Origin: Octadecabacter dasysiphoniae
Lineage (GTDB): Bacteria > Pseudomonadota > Alphaproteobacteria > Rhodobacterales > Rhodobacteraceae
Reading direction: 5' to 3'
DNA: 64,000 nucleotides
Assembly: GCF_021532615.1 (NCBI RefSeq)
Contig: NZ_JAKGAQ010000002.1
Coordinates: forward strand, 720,501 to 784,500
Shown: piece after piece, positions 1-8,587 of the stretch
How positions within the stretch are numbered: the stretch's first letter is position 1
How the letters are laid out: every line of letters starts with the position of its first letter
Program-made: the position numbers and the translations under genes
Notes under the pieces: model-generated
Seen by the model: the letters and a program-made list of their open reading frames with translations, nothing else
What the model was told of the DNA's origin: nothing
Database searches by the model: none

Positions 1-2
1 CG

Positions 3-266
3 ACAGTCGTGAACACCACATCCCTTGGCATGCAGGGAAAGCCGGAGTTTCGCATTCCGCTGGATGGATTGCGGCGCGGTACCGTCGTGACTGATCTGGT
101 TTATGCGCCGCTGAAAACGCGATTGCTGGCCGAAGCAGAGGACGCGGGCTGCGTGGTTGTTGATGGTCTTGGTATGTTGCTCCACCAGGCTGTGCCAGGG
201 TTTGAACGCTGGTTCGGTGTGCGCCCAGAGGTCGACGTGAACACCCGCGCTGCCATTTTGTCATGA
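3..266 (+). CDS. aroE: Shikimate dehydrogenase, C-terminal part (5' end outside window)
   Basis: Shikimate dehydrogenase reduces 3-dehydroshikimate to shikimate with NADPH in aromatic amino acid synthesis. Only the last 87 codons are present. The frame is open from base 3 and reads [15 protein letters not shown], which matches the conserved Asn-Thr-Thr-Ser-Leu-Gly-Met segment near the cofactor site. It is followed by [21 protein letters not shown], the conserved C-terminal helix region with the Gln of the active site. The stop TGA overlaps the ATG of coaE (ATGA). The aroE-coaE-dnaQ order is common in alphaproteobacteria. Confidence 0.9.
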   Translation, partial: TVVNTTSLGMQGKPEFRIPLDGLRRGTVVTDLVYAPLKTRLLAEAEDAGCVVVDGLGMLLHQAVPGFERWFGVRPEVDVNTRAAILS

Positions 267-856
267 CCTTTGTGATTGGCCTTACGGGGTCCATCGGGAT
301 GGGCAAGTCGACGACGGCGCAAATGTTCGCCGATGCAGATATCCCTGTTTGGGATGCGGATGCGACGGTGCGGCGGTTATACGAAAAAGACGGCAGTGCG
401 GCGCAGGCGATTGGCGCGATTTACCCGAGCGTGATGATCGACGGGGGCGTATCGCGACCAAAACTGCGTGATCTGATTGCGACTGATCCAAGCGTTTTGG
501 ATGTGGTTCAAAACATTGTTCACCCGCTTGTGGCCAAAGACCGTGCCACGTTTTTGACGACAGAAACGGCACCGATCGTCTTGCTTGATATCCCGCTGTT
601 GTTTGAAATTGGGGCAGATGCCGATTGCGATGGCGTCGCGGTGGTTTCCGTCCCTGCGGACGTACAAAAACAGCGCGTCATGGAACGCAGTGAAATGTCT
701 GAGGCGGATTATGAAATGATCCTGTCCCGCCAGATGCCCGATGCAGAAAAACGAAGCCGTGCGCGCTGGGTCATCGAAACCCTGACGCTGGACGCCGCCC
801 GCCAATCCGTGGCAAATATCTTGTCAGAGATTGAACAGGACATACCCAATGCGTGA
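263..856 (+). CDS. coaE: Dephospho-CoA kinase
   Basis: Catalyses the last step of coenzyme A synthesis, ATP-dependent phosphorylation of the 3'-hydroxyl of dephospho-CoA. The 197-residue length is normal for the family. The P-loop [12 protein letters not shown] lies at about residues 6-17, followed by the DAD motif (about 31-33) that binds dephospho-CoA. The segment LLDIPLLFE near residue 110 is the conserved lid-side strand. The start overlaps the aroE stop by 4 bases, and the stop lies 5 bases inside dnaQ, so the three genes are probably translated from one message. Confidence 0.95.
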   Translation: MTFVIGLTGSIGMGKSTTAQMFADADIPVWDADATVRRLYEKDGSAAQAIGAIYPSVMIDGGVSRPKLRDLIATDPSVLDVVQNIVHPLVAKDRATFLTTETAPIVLLDIPLLFEIGADADCDGVAVVSVPADVQKQRVMERSEMSEADYEMILSRQMPDAEKRSRARWVIETLTLDAARQSVANILSEIEQDIPNA

Positions 857-1574
857 GATCGTTCTTGATACCGAAACCACAGGTTTTGAACCCGCTGAGG
901 GTGATCGTATCGTTGAAATCGGTGCGATTGAGCTGATCAATCACATGCCGACAGGGCGCACGTATCACCAATATATCAATCCCAAACGGTCCATGCCGCT
1001 TGGCGCTTATGAAATTCACGGGATTGGCCCAGACCTGCGTGAACCGCCCGAAGACCCAAAGCCCGGGCAAGTCACGCTGCGTGATAAACCGGTGTTCGCT
1101 GATATTGCCCAAGCGTTTGTCGATTTCGTTGGCGACGCAAGGCTGGTTATTCACAACGCGGCGTTTGATATGAAATTCCTGAACGCTGAGCTTGGCTGGT
1201 TGAACCGCAAGCTTTTGCCGATGGATCAAGCACTGGATACGTTGGCGATTGCGCGCAAAAAATTCCCTGGATCGCCTGCGTCTTTGGATGCGTTGTGCCG
1301 CCGGTTTTCAATCGACAATTCAAACCGGACATTGCACGGCGCGCTGTTGGACAGTGAAATTCTGGCAGAGGTCTATCTGGAACTGATTGGTGGGCGTCAG
1401 CCGGACCTTGTGATGGGTGGTCAGACAACTGCAAAAACGGCTTCGGCGGGTTCTGACTGGCGCCCGCAACCACGGCCCACGCCGCTTGCGCCCAAAATAA
1501 GAGCGGCGGAGGTCGATGCCCACGCCGCTTTTATCAAATCACTTGGTGATGATGTGCTTTGGAATAAATCCTAG
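849..1574 (+). CDS. dnaQ: DNA polymerase III epsilon subunit (3'-5' proofreading exonuclease)
   Basis: DnaQ-type proofreading exonuclease of the replicase, 241 residues. The DEDDh core is visible: Exo I motif DTETTG at residues 7-12, Exo II around HNAAFD near residue 102, and a late [17 protein letters not shown] segment holding the catalytic His and Asp. The ATG at 849 overlaps the coaE stop by 8 bases. An upstream in-frame TTG at 831 lies inside coaE and would add six residues before the motif, so it is less likely. The stop overlaps the secB stop tail to tail in the palindrome CTAG. Confidence 0.93.
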   Translation: MREIVLDTETTGFEPAEGDRIVEIGAIELINHMPTGRTYHQYINPKRSMPLGAYEIHGIGPDLREPPEDPKPGQVTLRDKPVFADIAQAFVDFVGDARLVIHNAAFDMKFLNAELGWLNRKLLPMDQALDTLAIARKKFPGSPASLDALCRRFSIDNSNRTLHGALLDSEILAEVYLELIGGRQPDLVMGGQTTAKTASAGSDWRPQPRPTPLAPKIRAAEVDAHAAFIKSLGDDVLWNKS

Positions 1575-2092
1575 GCGTCTGCTGTTTTTGCCGCTTCGGC
1601 CTGCTGTTGCGCACGAAGCGCGAGCTGCTGGCGGTAAATCGCAACAAAATCGATCTGTTCAAGGTTCAGTGGCGGGAAGCCACCGTCGCGTGTCACGTCG
1701 CTAACGATGCGGCGGATGAACGGGAACGTCATGCGTGGGCATTCGATCATCAAGTAGGGGTGCATCTGCTGTTCTGGCACGCCTTCGATTTCGAACACGC
1801 CGGAGTATTCCAGTTCAAGCAGGAACAACGTCTTGTCGGACCCTTGGTTGGTCGATGTGACCTTCAGCTTTGTGATGATCTCGTACTGGTTTTCTGCGCC
1901 GCGCTTGCGGGCATCAAGGTTCACCTCGACTTTGATCTCTGGCTTCACTTCGCCGTCGACGCCTTTTTGCGCCATGACGTTTTCGAAGGACAGGTCGCGA
2001 ACGAACTGTGCTAAAACGCGCTGTTTGATTTGTGGTGCAGCAGCGGCTGGATCAGCAGCGCCGTTTGTCTGTGTTGGTGTCTCTTCGGCCAT
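1571..2092 (-). CDS. secB: Protein-export chaperone SecB
   Basis: Tetrameric cytosolic chaperone that holds preproteins unfolded and hands them to SecA. The 173-residue protein has a poly-Ala/Pro N-terminal tail typical of alphaproteobacterial SecB. Next come the core [11 protein letters not shown] segment and the conserved [17 protein letters not shown] and [17 protein letters not shown] blocks. The C-terminal tail is Ala-rich. It stands alone on the minus strand, convergent with dnaQ, and is followed on the same strand by fxsA about 56 bases upstream. Confidence 0.95.
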   Translation of the reverse strand: MAEETPTQTNGAADPAAAAPQIKQRVLAQFVRDLSFENVMAQKGVDGEVKPEIKVEVNLDARKRGAENQYEIITKLKVTSTNQGSDKTLFLLELEYSGVFEIEGVPEQQMHPYLMIECPRMTFPFIRRIVSDVTRDGGFPPLNLEQIDFVAIYRQQLALRAQQQAEAAKTADA

Positions 2093-2148
2093 TTGGCCCT
2101 CCGGATTTCAGTAAATTTGGGCGTGTGTAGCAGGGCAGGGGCCGACCC

Positions 2149-2634
2149 TCAATGTTTTGTCCAACCAGAAGGGCCGGAATGGGGTGGATTATCGGGGTCA
2201 ACTTCCTGGAATTCGCCGTCGATCACACCATCGGGGTGCCGCGTGCGTTGTTCGGGCCGCCCATCTGGCCCCATTTGAAAGCTTTGTACGTTCACCCGTT
2301 CCCGCACACGCGTGTAGACGATTTTGCGAACCGCAGGGATCAACAGGGCAAAGCCGACAAAATCGGTGAAAAATCCCGGTGTCAAAAGCAATGCGCCGGA
2401 AAACAGGATCATCGCACCGTGGGCCAGATGTTCTGTCGGATCCTGAAGTTGCGAGAACGATCCGCGCAAATTCAACATTGCCTGGGCACCTTGTGCGCGC
2501 ACCATTGAAGCGCCCAAAATTGCGGTGATGATCACAATCGCGAGGGTCCAGCCGAGCCCGATTGCGCCGCCCACTTGGATGAACAGCGTGATTTCTAGTA
2601 AAGGTATGCCAATAAAGAGCAGTAAAAGCAGCAT
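2149..2634 (-). CDS. fxsA: FxsA family membrane protein
   Basis: Small integral membrane protein of the FxsA family; the E. coli member relieves phage T7 exclusion by F plasmid, and its normal cellular role is not settled. The start MLLLLLFIGIPLLEI matches the family N-terminus. An ATG at 2634 with GAGG five bases ahead was preferred over one seven codons upstream. Hydrophobic spans lie at about residues 1-18, 22-42 and 68-92. The last 45 residues are polar and soluble. It lies upstream of secB on the same strand and is divergent from the Tim44-domain gene. Confidence 0.85.
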   Translation of the reverse strand: MLLLLLFIGIPLLEITLFIQVGGAIGLGWTLAIVIITAILGASMVRAQGAQAMLNLRGSFSQLQDPTEHLAHGAMILFSGALLLTPGFFTDFVGFALLIPAVRKIVYTRVRERVNVQSFQMGPDGRPEQRTRHPDGVIDGEFQEVDPDNPPHSGPSGWTKH

Positions 2635-2756
2635 TTGGTCCTCGGATCGTGACATGAATCGTGTGTGGTAAGGTGGACTTGGCCCACCCTCACCCCTACA
2701 TAAGGTCGGTAGCCAGATTTTACCACTTGCCCCAATCCCTTCGGAGAGAAACGCAC

Positions 2757-3416
2757 ATGAATTCGCCAGTTATCCAGCTTCTTGTTCTTGCCGGAATTGC
2801 GATTTTCCTGATCCTTCGCTTGCGGAGCGTTCTGGGCACACGAGAGGGTTTTGAAAAACCACGTATTCAAAACCCTGAATCGTCACGGCGCGCGACGCCT
2901 GATCTTGAAGTTATCGAAGGCGGCCCCGACCCGGATGTGGTTGATTATGTGGATGCCGACAGCGAGGCGGCCGCCGCGTTGACAGCCATGAAAGCCGCGG
3001 ATCGTTCGTTTGTTGTCCGTGACTTCCTGCGCGGTGCCCGCGGCGCCTATGAGATGATCCTGAGCGGTTTCGAAAAAGGCGATTTGGCGGAGATCAAGCC
3101 GTTCCTGTCCGAAGACGTCTACGACGCCTTTGCCGGCGTCGTTGAGGACCGTGAGAAGAATGGCCTAAGCGTTGATTTCACCTTCGTCGGCATTTCCGAA
3201 ACGACCTTGGTTGATGCGGATTACAACGAGGCGACGAAAGAAGCTGAAATTTCGATTAAGTTCATCGCCGAAAGCACATCAGCGGTGTACGACAAGGGCG
3301 GTGATCTGATCGAAGGGTCTGCCACCGACATCAAGAAACAGCGCGACATCTGGACGTTCGGCCGTACGATGGGCACGGGCGATCCGAACTGGTTCCTTGT
3401 CGCCACGGGCGAATGA
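2757..3416 (+). CDS. Tim44/TimA family lipid-associated inner-membrane protein
   Basis: 219-residue protein with one N-terminal membrane segment (about residues 4-22, PVIQLLVLAGIAIFLILRL). A short acidic linker leads to a Tim44-like domain that contains FEKGDLAEIKPFLSEDVYDAF and ends in a conserved WFLVATGE. Alphaproteobacterial members resemble the matrix-side domain of mitochondrial Tim44 and are thought to act at the membrane; their client is unknown. The ATG at 2757 has GGAGA about ten bases upstream. The stop overlaps the mltA start (ATGA), an arrangement that suggests a shared envelope role. Confidence 0.85.
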   Translation: MNSPVIQLLVLAGIAIFLILRLRSVLGTREGFEKPRIQNPESSRRATPDLEVIEGGPDPDVVDYVDADSEAAAALTAMKAADRSFVVRDFLRGARGAYEMILSGFEKGDLAEIKPFLSEDVYDAFAGVVEDREKNGLSVDFTFVGISETTLVDADYNEATKEAEISIKFIAESTSAVYDKGGDLIEGSATDIKKQRDIWTFGRTMGTGDPNWFLVATGE

Positions 3417-4432
3417 TTCTGCGTGCGGCAGCCGTTGGGCTGTCGTTGTTCGCAGCGGAGGGCGCGATGGCGAATCCAACCTATCAGTTGTTGCAGTTTG
3501 ATGACCTAGAGGGTTGGGCAGACGACAACCATCAAGAAGCGATGGATGTGTTTTTGTCGACGTGCGGCGACATGCGTGACCCCGATTGGGCGTCTTTGTG
3601 TGATGTTGCCCAAAGTGGGCAGGAAGCACGTGGGTTCTTTGAACGATTCTTTACGCCAGTTCTGATCGATGACGGGAACGACGCGCTTTTTACCGGATAT
3701 TATGAACCTGAACTTCGCGGATCATTGACCCGTGGCGGGCCGTACCAGTACCCGCTGTACCGTTTGCCCCCCAATCCTAGCCGGTTGTCGCGCCGCGAGA
3801 TTGAAGAAACAAATGCGTTTGAGGGGCAGGGTCTTGAGATTGCCTGGATCGACGATGCGGTAGATGTGTTTTTCTTACAGGTTCAAGGATCGGGCCGCGT
3901 GAAGCTGGACGATGGCAGTGTGATCCGCGTTGGCTATGGCGGTGCGAATGGGCGTGAATATTCGTCCGTTGGCAGGGCCCTTGTTGAACGGGGGGTTTAT
4001 CAGGCCCACCAAGTATCAGCCGACGTGATCCGCAATTGGGTGCGCCGAAATGGTGATGTGGGCCGGGAATTACTGTGGACCAACGAAAGCTTTGTGTTCT
4101 TTCGCGAAGTCAACGAAGTGCCGGCTGACAAAGGCCCCCTTGGCGCGATGAACCGCAGTGTGACGCCGATGCGCACGGTCGCCATTGATCCGTCTTATAT
4201 TCCCTATGGTGCGCCAGTTTGGATCGAAAAGAACGGTGCAGATCCGTTGAACCGTTTGATGGTCGCGCAAGACACGGGGTCTGCCATTCGTGGATCACAG
4301 CGTGCCGATATTTTCTTTGGTACGGGTGATCGCGCTGGGCGGGATGCCGGGCGTATCAAAGATGGCGGGCGGTTGGTCGTGTTGATGCCGCTACAATCTG
4401 CTTATGCGCTTTTGCCGGACGTGATCGAATGA
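3413..4432 (+). CDS. mltA: Membrane-bound lytic murein transglycosylase A
   Basis: Cleaves the MurNAc-GlcNAc bond of peptidoglycan to give 1,6-anhydro-MurNAc ends. A short hydrophobic N-terminus (MILRAAAVGLSLFAAEGAMA) looks like a signal peptide without a lipobox cysteine. The MltA barrel contains LFTGYYEPELRGS and VFFLQVQGSGRV. The C-terminal 3D domain has VAQDTGSAIRGSQRADIFFG, with the Asp residues that give the domain its name. It sits between the Tim44-domain gene and a Smr-domain gene with ATGA overlaps on both sides. Its products could feed the AmgK/MurU recycling route also encoded here. Confidence 0.92.
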   Translation: MILRAAAVGLSLFAAEGAMANPTYQLLQFDDLEGWADDNHQEAMDVFLSTCGDMRDPDWASLCDVAQSGQEARGFFERFFTPVLIDDGNDALFTGYYEPELRGSLTRGGPYQYPLYRLPPNPSRLSRREIEETNAFEGQGLEIAWIDDAVDVFFLQVQGSGRVKLDDGSVIRVGYGGANGREYSSVGRALVERGVYQAHQVSADVIRNWVRRNGDVGRELLWTNESFVFFREVNEVPADKGPLGAMNRSVTPMRTVAIDPSYIPYGAPVWIEKNGADPLNRLMVAQDTGSAIRGSQRADIFFGTGDRAGRDAGRIKDGGRLVVLMPLQSAYALLPDVIE

Positions 4433-5016
4433 AGAAGCCTCGGCATGTGTCAGCTGAGGAAAAGGCGTTGTGGGATGTGGTGGTAAAACGAACAGAGCCG
4501 CTGGAAAAACCCGCCGCCAAGTTGATCCGCGCCGCGCCACGAAAGCCTGATGTGCAAGCGCCCGCCGCACCGCGCAAGATTCCGAAATTCAAAGTCGGGC
4601 AATCGGTCAATCACAGCGCTGATCATGATTTGCTGCCATCCTTGGGCCAGCAAATGCGGGCGGCTCCTGTTCAAATGGACCAAAAGGCCTTTGGTCGTTT
4701 GCGGCGCGGTAAGCTGAAACCAGAAGCGCGCATCGATTTGCATGGGATGACGCTGGCACAGGCGCATCCCGCGTTGACGGGGTTTATCCTGCGATCCGCA
4801 GGCGCGGGACATCGGTTGGTTTTGGTGATTACAGGCAAAGGTAAGAACCGTGATGATGGAAACCCTATTCCAACGCGGTTCGGCGTGTTGCGCCATCAGG
4901 TGCCGCAGTGGTTGTCGATGGCGCCTTTGGGTGGGTTGGTGTTGCAGGTCACGGAAAGCCATATCCGCCACGGCGGGCAAGGCGCGTACTACGTCTATCT
5001 ACGCCGCGCGCGCTGA
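4429..5016 (+). CDS. Smr/MutS2 C-terminal domain protein
   Basis: 195-residue protein with a basic, disordered first half. The Smr domain in the second half contains RIDLHGMTLAQAH, the signature DLHG, and LVLVITGKGKN, the conserved TGKG turn. Smr domains are nucleases or RNA-binding modules; proteobacterial stand-alone members have been linked to cleavage of mRNA at stalled or collided ribosomes. I infer only the fold here. Its start overlaps the mltA stop (ATGA). Its 3' end overlaps the convergent MFS gene by 18 bases. Confidence 0.88.
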   Translation: MKKPRHVSAEEKALWDVVVKRTEPLEKPAAKLIRAAPRKPDVQAPAAPRKIPKFKVGQSVNHSADHDLLPSLGQQMRAAPVQMDQKAFGRLRRGKLKPEARIDLHGMTLAQAHPALTGFILRSAGAGHRLVLVITGKGKNRDDGNPIPTRFGVLRHQVPQWLSMAPLGGLVLQVTESHIRHGGQGAYYVYLRRAR

Positions 5017-6228
5017 TCTTCGCGCGACTGCAACGGGATAAAGCAGCAAAACTGCCGCGATAAAGAACGTCGCTGAATAGCCCAGCATTTGCGTTTCAAA
5101 CCCAACGCCTTTGTCGATCAACCAACCGCTGAGGCCGGGGCCGATGGCGGACCCAAGAACCATCAGTGCGGTTGTCGCTGCTTTGATTGATCCCAGATGC
5201 AATGTACCGAAAAATTCAGCCCAGCATGCGTTTAGCAACGTGGCCTGACCGCCCCCTGCCGCCCCCATCAGGATAACCGCCAGCGCTGTCCAACCCAGGC
5301 TTGGCGCATACCAGTGCAGCACGAAGGCTAGGATATAAGGAATCAGGTAGAATGGCAGCAGGCGCACGGCGCCGAGGCGGTCCACAAGCCAACCGTAGAC
5401 GATCGTCGAAAAGAACAATGTGATTGTTCCAAGCGGGAACACCGCAACCAGCGCGAGGTGTGACCAGCCTTTGATTTCCGCGAAATGAACCTGATGAAAC
5501 CAGAACGCTGTTCCAAATCCGGAAAAGGACATGACGGCGGGGGCCATGGCCCAGAATATTGGATGACGTAGCGCGTCTGCACGGGTCCAGTGTTTGTTGA
5601 ACAGGCCGGTGGATTGGTCTTCGTTCGCGACGGACTGTGGGGTTCGTTCAAGGCGCAATAGGCGGAACAGGACGGGGGCCATTGCAAAGCAGAACAGCGC
5701 GCAACCGATCCAGATGATGTGCCAATCGATGTGCGATTTGAGCCAAACCATAATGAGGGGCAGCGTTGCCTCGCCCAGCATAAACCCCATCGCCGCCACA
5801 GCAAGCGCGCGGCCCCGTGTGGCGATAAACCAGCGGGCCATCGCAACGGTCGCCACGTGGGTCGTCATGCCTTGGCCAAAAAACCGCAAGAGAAAGATCA
5901 CGAGCGGAAGGAGCGCGGCAATTGGATTAAGCGCGAACAAAATGCAACTGAGACCAAGTAATAGAACAACTGCAATCCCGAGCTGTTTGACGCGGAACCG
6001 ATCCGCCAATCCGCCAGCAAACACCATCACTACGGCTGATGCGCCGGTCCCGATCATATAGATCAGGCCCCAATCGCCGTTGCTGAGTCCATAGCTTTCG
6101 CGGATTTCACCGCCGAAGATCGAGATAAAATAGGTCTGCCCGAAGCTGGACAGAAACGACAACAATGCCCCCGTTGCGAGGAAGGGCGCATTTTGTTTGA
6201 TAAAGCTGATGTATCCAGTGTCGGCCAT
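4999..6228 (-). CDS. Major facilitator superfamily transporter, substrate unknown
   Basis: 409-residue polytopic membrane protein with about twelve hydrophobic segments in two halves separated by a basic loop around residues 190-215. The segment GGLADRFRVKQLG in the loop between TM2 and TM3 matches the MFS motif A pattern, and the second half repeats it as GWLVDRLGAVRL. The substrate cannot be read from sequence. The 3' end overlaps the Smr gene tail to tail. It may share a transcript with the hslVU genes 37 bases upstream, though nothing links their functions. Confidence 0.85.
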   Translation of the reverse strand: MADTGYISFIKQNAPFLATGALLSFLSSFGQTYFISIFGGEIRESYGLSNGDWGLIYMIGTGASAVVMVFAGGLADRFRVKQLGIAVVLLLGLSCILFALNPIAALLPLVIFLLRFFGQGMTTHVATVAMARWFIATRGRALAVAAMGFMLGEATLPLIMVWLKSHIDWHIIWIGCALFCFAMAPVLFRLLRLERTPQSVANEDQSTGLFNKHWTRADALRHPIFWAMAPAVMSFSGFGTAFWFHQVHFAEIKGWSHLALVAVFPLGTITLFFSTIVYGWLVDRLGAVRLLPFYLIPYILAFVLHWYAPSLGWTALAVILMGAAGGGQATLLNACWAEFFGTLHLGSIKAATTALMVLGSAIGPGLSGWLIDKGVGFETQMLGYSATFFIAAVLLLYPVAVARRSARAA

Positions 6229-6265
6229 GTCGCCTTATCGGACGGACTTGGCCGACTGGAAAGCG

Positions 6266-7570
6266 TTAAAGCACGTAACGGCTAAGGTCGGTTGAACGGC
6301 TAAGTTCGCCCAAGTGTTCCTCTACGAAGGCGGCGTTTACTTCTATTTCGTCACCACCACGGTCAGGGGCGTTAAAGGACAGGTCTTCGAACACACGTTC
6401 CATCACGGTATAAAGACGACGTGCACCGATGTTTTCGACGGCTTCGTTCACCTCAGCCGCGATATGCGCGAGGGCCTTGATGCCGTCATCGGAGAACGAA
6501 ACTGTGACCTCTTCAGTCCCCATGAGGGCTGTGTATTGGCGGGTCAGCGCGTTGTCGGTTTCCGTAAGGATGCGAACGAAATCGTCTTCGGTCAGGGCGC
6601 GTAGTTCAACACGGATCGGAAGGCGGCCCTGAAGTTCCGGTAGCAAATCGGATGGTTTAGCGATGTGGAATGCACCGGATGCAATGAACAAGATATGGTC
6701 TGTCTTGACGGAACCATGTTTGGTGCTGACGGTCGTGCCTTCGATCAAGGGCAGCAAATCGCGCTGCACACCTTCGCGGGATACATCCGCACCGCGTGCG
6801 TCTGCGTTGCGACAGACTTTGTCGATCTCATCAAGGAACACGATGCCGTTTTGCTCAACAGCCTCCAGCGCCTTTTTGGTGATCGTTTCATCATCCAGCA
6901 GCTTGTCTGCCTCATCCGCGATCAGAAGGTCATAGCTATTGGCGACTGTGACTTTCTTTTTCACAGTCCGCCCACCGAATGCTTTGCCGAACATTGCGCC
7001 CAAATCCATGCCGCCCATCCCTTGGGGTTGGCCGGGGATTTCCATGCCGCCCATCGGGTTTGACGTATCGGCCAGTTCAAGTTCGATAACAGTGTTATCA
7101 AGCTCACCGGTTTTCAGTTTCTTGCGAAACATCTCGCGCGTGCCTTCACGGGCATCTTCGCCGGCAATGGCATCAATCACGCGGGCTTCTGCTGCCTCGC
7201 GTGCCTTTTGTTTGACGTCATCGCGCATGTAGTCGCGGGTTTCGATGATCGCGGCTTCGACCAGATCACGCACGATCTGTTCGACATCACGGCCCACATA
7301 GCCCACTTCGGTGAACTTTGTGGCTTCGACCTTGATAAACGGCGCACGCGCGAGTTTAGCGAGGCGACGGGATATTTCGGTTTTTCCGACACCCGTTGGC
7401 CCGATCATCAGAATGTTTTTTGGGTACACTTCATCGCGCAGATCATCGTCCAGATGTTTGCGGCGCCAGCGGTTGCGCAGGGCGACAGCAACGGCGCGTT
7501 TGGCGTCCTTCTGGCCAATGATGTGGCGGTCGAGTTCTGAAACAATTTCGCGGGGGGTCAGGTCGGTCAT
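6266..7570 (-). CDS. hslU: ATP-dependent HslUV protease, ATPase subunit
   Basis: AAA+ unfoldase that feeds substrates into the HslV peptidase. It opens with [17 protein letters not shown], the family start. Walker [10 protein letters not shown] is near residue 60 and Walker B VFLDEIDK near residue 247. The intermediate I-domain between them contains a Met/Gly-rich stretch around residues 172-192. It ends in the conserved DLSRYVL that docks into HslV. At 434 residues the length is normal. Its ATG overlaps the hslV stop (ATGA), giving the usual hslV-hslU pair. Confidence 0.97.
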   Translation of the reverse strand: MTDLTPREIVSELDRHIIGQKDAKRAVAVALRNRWRRKHLDDDLRDEVYPKNILMIGPTGVGKTEISRRLAKLARAPFIKVEATKFTEVGYVGRDVEQIVRDLVEAAIIETRDYMRDDVKQKAREAAEARVIDAIAGEDAREGTREMFRKKLKTGELDNTVIELELADTSNPMGGMEIPGQPQGMGGMDLGAMFGKAFGGRTVKKKVTVANSYDLLIADEADKLLDDETITKKALEAVEQNGIVFLDEIDKVCRNADARGADVSREGVQRDLLPLIEGTTVSTKHGSVKTDHILFIASGAFHIAKPSDLLPELQGRLPIRVELRALTEDDFVRILTETDNALTRQYTALMGTEEVTVSFSDDGIKALAHIAAEVNEAVENIGARRLYTVMERVFEDLSFNAPDRGGDEIEVNAAFVEEHLGELSRSTDLSRYVL

Positions 7571-8094
7571 GCTTTGATGCTTTCGACTGTGAGGTTACCG
7601 TTGGTGTAGACACAAATGTCGGATGCGATGGCCATGGCACGGCGTGCAATGTCTTCGGCGGACAAATCCTGATCCATCAAGGCGCGCCCGGCGGCGAGGG
7701 CGTAGTTGCCCCCCGACCCGATGGCGGTGACGTCAAATTCAGGTTCTAATACATCGCCCGCACCTGTGATCACGAACAGGTCTTTGCCGTCCGTGACGAT
7801 CAACATCGCCTCAAGCTTTTGAAGGTATTTGTCGGTGCGCCAGTCTTTCGCCAATTCAACAGATGCGCGCGCAAGCTGGCCTGGCGTTGCCTCAAGCTTC
7901 TTTTCAAGACGTTCAAGAAGCGTGAACGCATCTGCCGTCGATCCCGCAAATCCGCAAATGACATCGGTGCCACCCGGCGACAGGCGCCGCACCTTTGTGG
8001 CCGTGCCTTTCATGACGGTCTGACCGACAGAGACTTGTCCATCGCCTGCGATGACCACTTCGTCACCTTTGCGTACACCGATAATTGTTGTCAT
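7567..8094 (-). CDS. hslV: ATP-dependent HslUV protease, proteolytic subunit
   Basis: Threonine peptidase of the HslUV complex. The open frame extends well upstream, but the start was set at the ATG at 8094 because the protein must begin Met-Thr-Thr: Thr2 becomes the catalytic N-terminal nucleophile. [20 protein letters not shown] fits the family start, followed by [18 protein letters not shown]. The length is 175 residues. It is first in the hslVU operon, whose upstream gap of about 110 bases also holds the terminator of trxA. Confidence 0.95.
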   Translation of the reverse strand: MTTIIGVRKGDEVVIAGDGQVSVGQTVMKGTATKVRRLSPGGTDVICGFAGSTADAFTLLERLEKKLEATPGQLARASVELAKDWRTDKYLQKLEAMLIVTDGKDLFVITGAGDVLEPEFDVTAIGSGGNYALAAGRALMDQDLSAEDIARRAMAIASDICVYTNGNLTVESIKA

Positions 8095-8159
8095 GCCGTA
8101 TCCAATCCTTGCTTGGAAAATATATGGCGGTGCTATGCGCGCTGCACAAGGGACCAACG

Positions 8160-8185
8160 AAAAAGGGCGCCCCACTGGGACGCCC
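8160..8185 (-). terminator. Rho-independent terminator after trxA
   Basis: On the minus strand a 9-bp stem, GGGCGTCCC paired with GGGGCGCCC (one G-T pair), has a three-base loop and is followed at once by five T residues. It lies about 20 bases after the trxA stop. It should therefore end the minus-strand operon and separate it from hslV. Confidence 0.85.
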
Positions 8186-8206
8186 TCTTCACGAAATTTC
8201 AGACGC

Positions 8207-8527
8207 TTAGATGTTTTCTTCGATCCAACCCTGAAGCGCTGCTTTTGGGGCTGCACCGGATTTGTTAGCGACAACATCGCCACCTTTGAACAAGAACAAC
8301 GCCGGAATGCCGCGCACACCCATCTGGGCGGGGGAATTTGGATTGTCGTCCACGTTCACTTTGACGATTTTGACTTTGCCGTCCATTTCAGCGGACAACT
8401 CTTCGAGAGCCGGGCCGATCTGCTTACAAGGGCCGCACCATTCTGCCCAGAAATCCACCACGACTGGAATGTCGGATTGGCGGACTTCGGCGTCAAATGT
8501 GTCGTCGGTAACTGCTACGGTGGCCAT
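8207..8527 (-). CDS. trxA: Thioredoxin 1
   Basis: 106-residue cytosolic thioredoxin that reduces protein disulphides. The active site WCGPC is at residues 30-34, preceded by VVVDFWAE. The conserved cis-Pro region is visible in [14 protein letters not shown]. It sits 60 bases downstream of addA and ahead of a clear terminator. Thioredoxin next to addBA is common in Rhodobacterales and does not imply a shared role. Confidence 0.96.
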   Translation of the reverse strand: MATVAVTDDTFDAEVRQSDIPVVVDFWAEWCGPCKQIGPALEELSAEMDGKVKIVKVNVDDNPNSPAQMGVRGIPALFLFKGGDVVANKSGAAPKAALQGWIEENI

Positions 8528-8587
8528 TGTTCTGCTCCTAATGGACGTGTGTTTGGAGGGCGAACGTATGGACGCAGACAGGGTGCG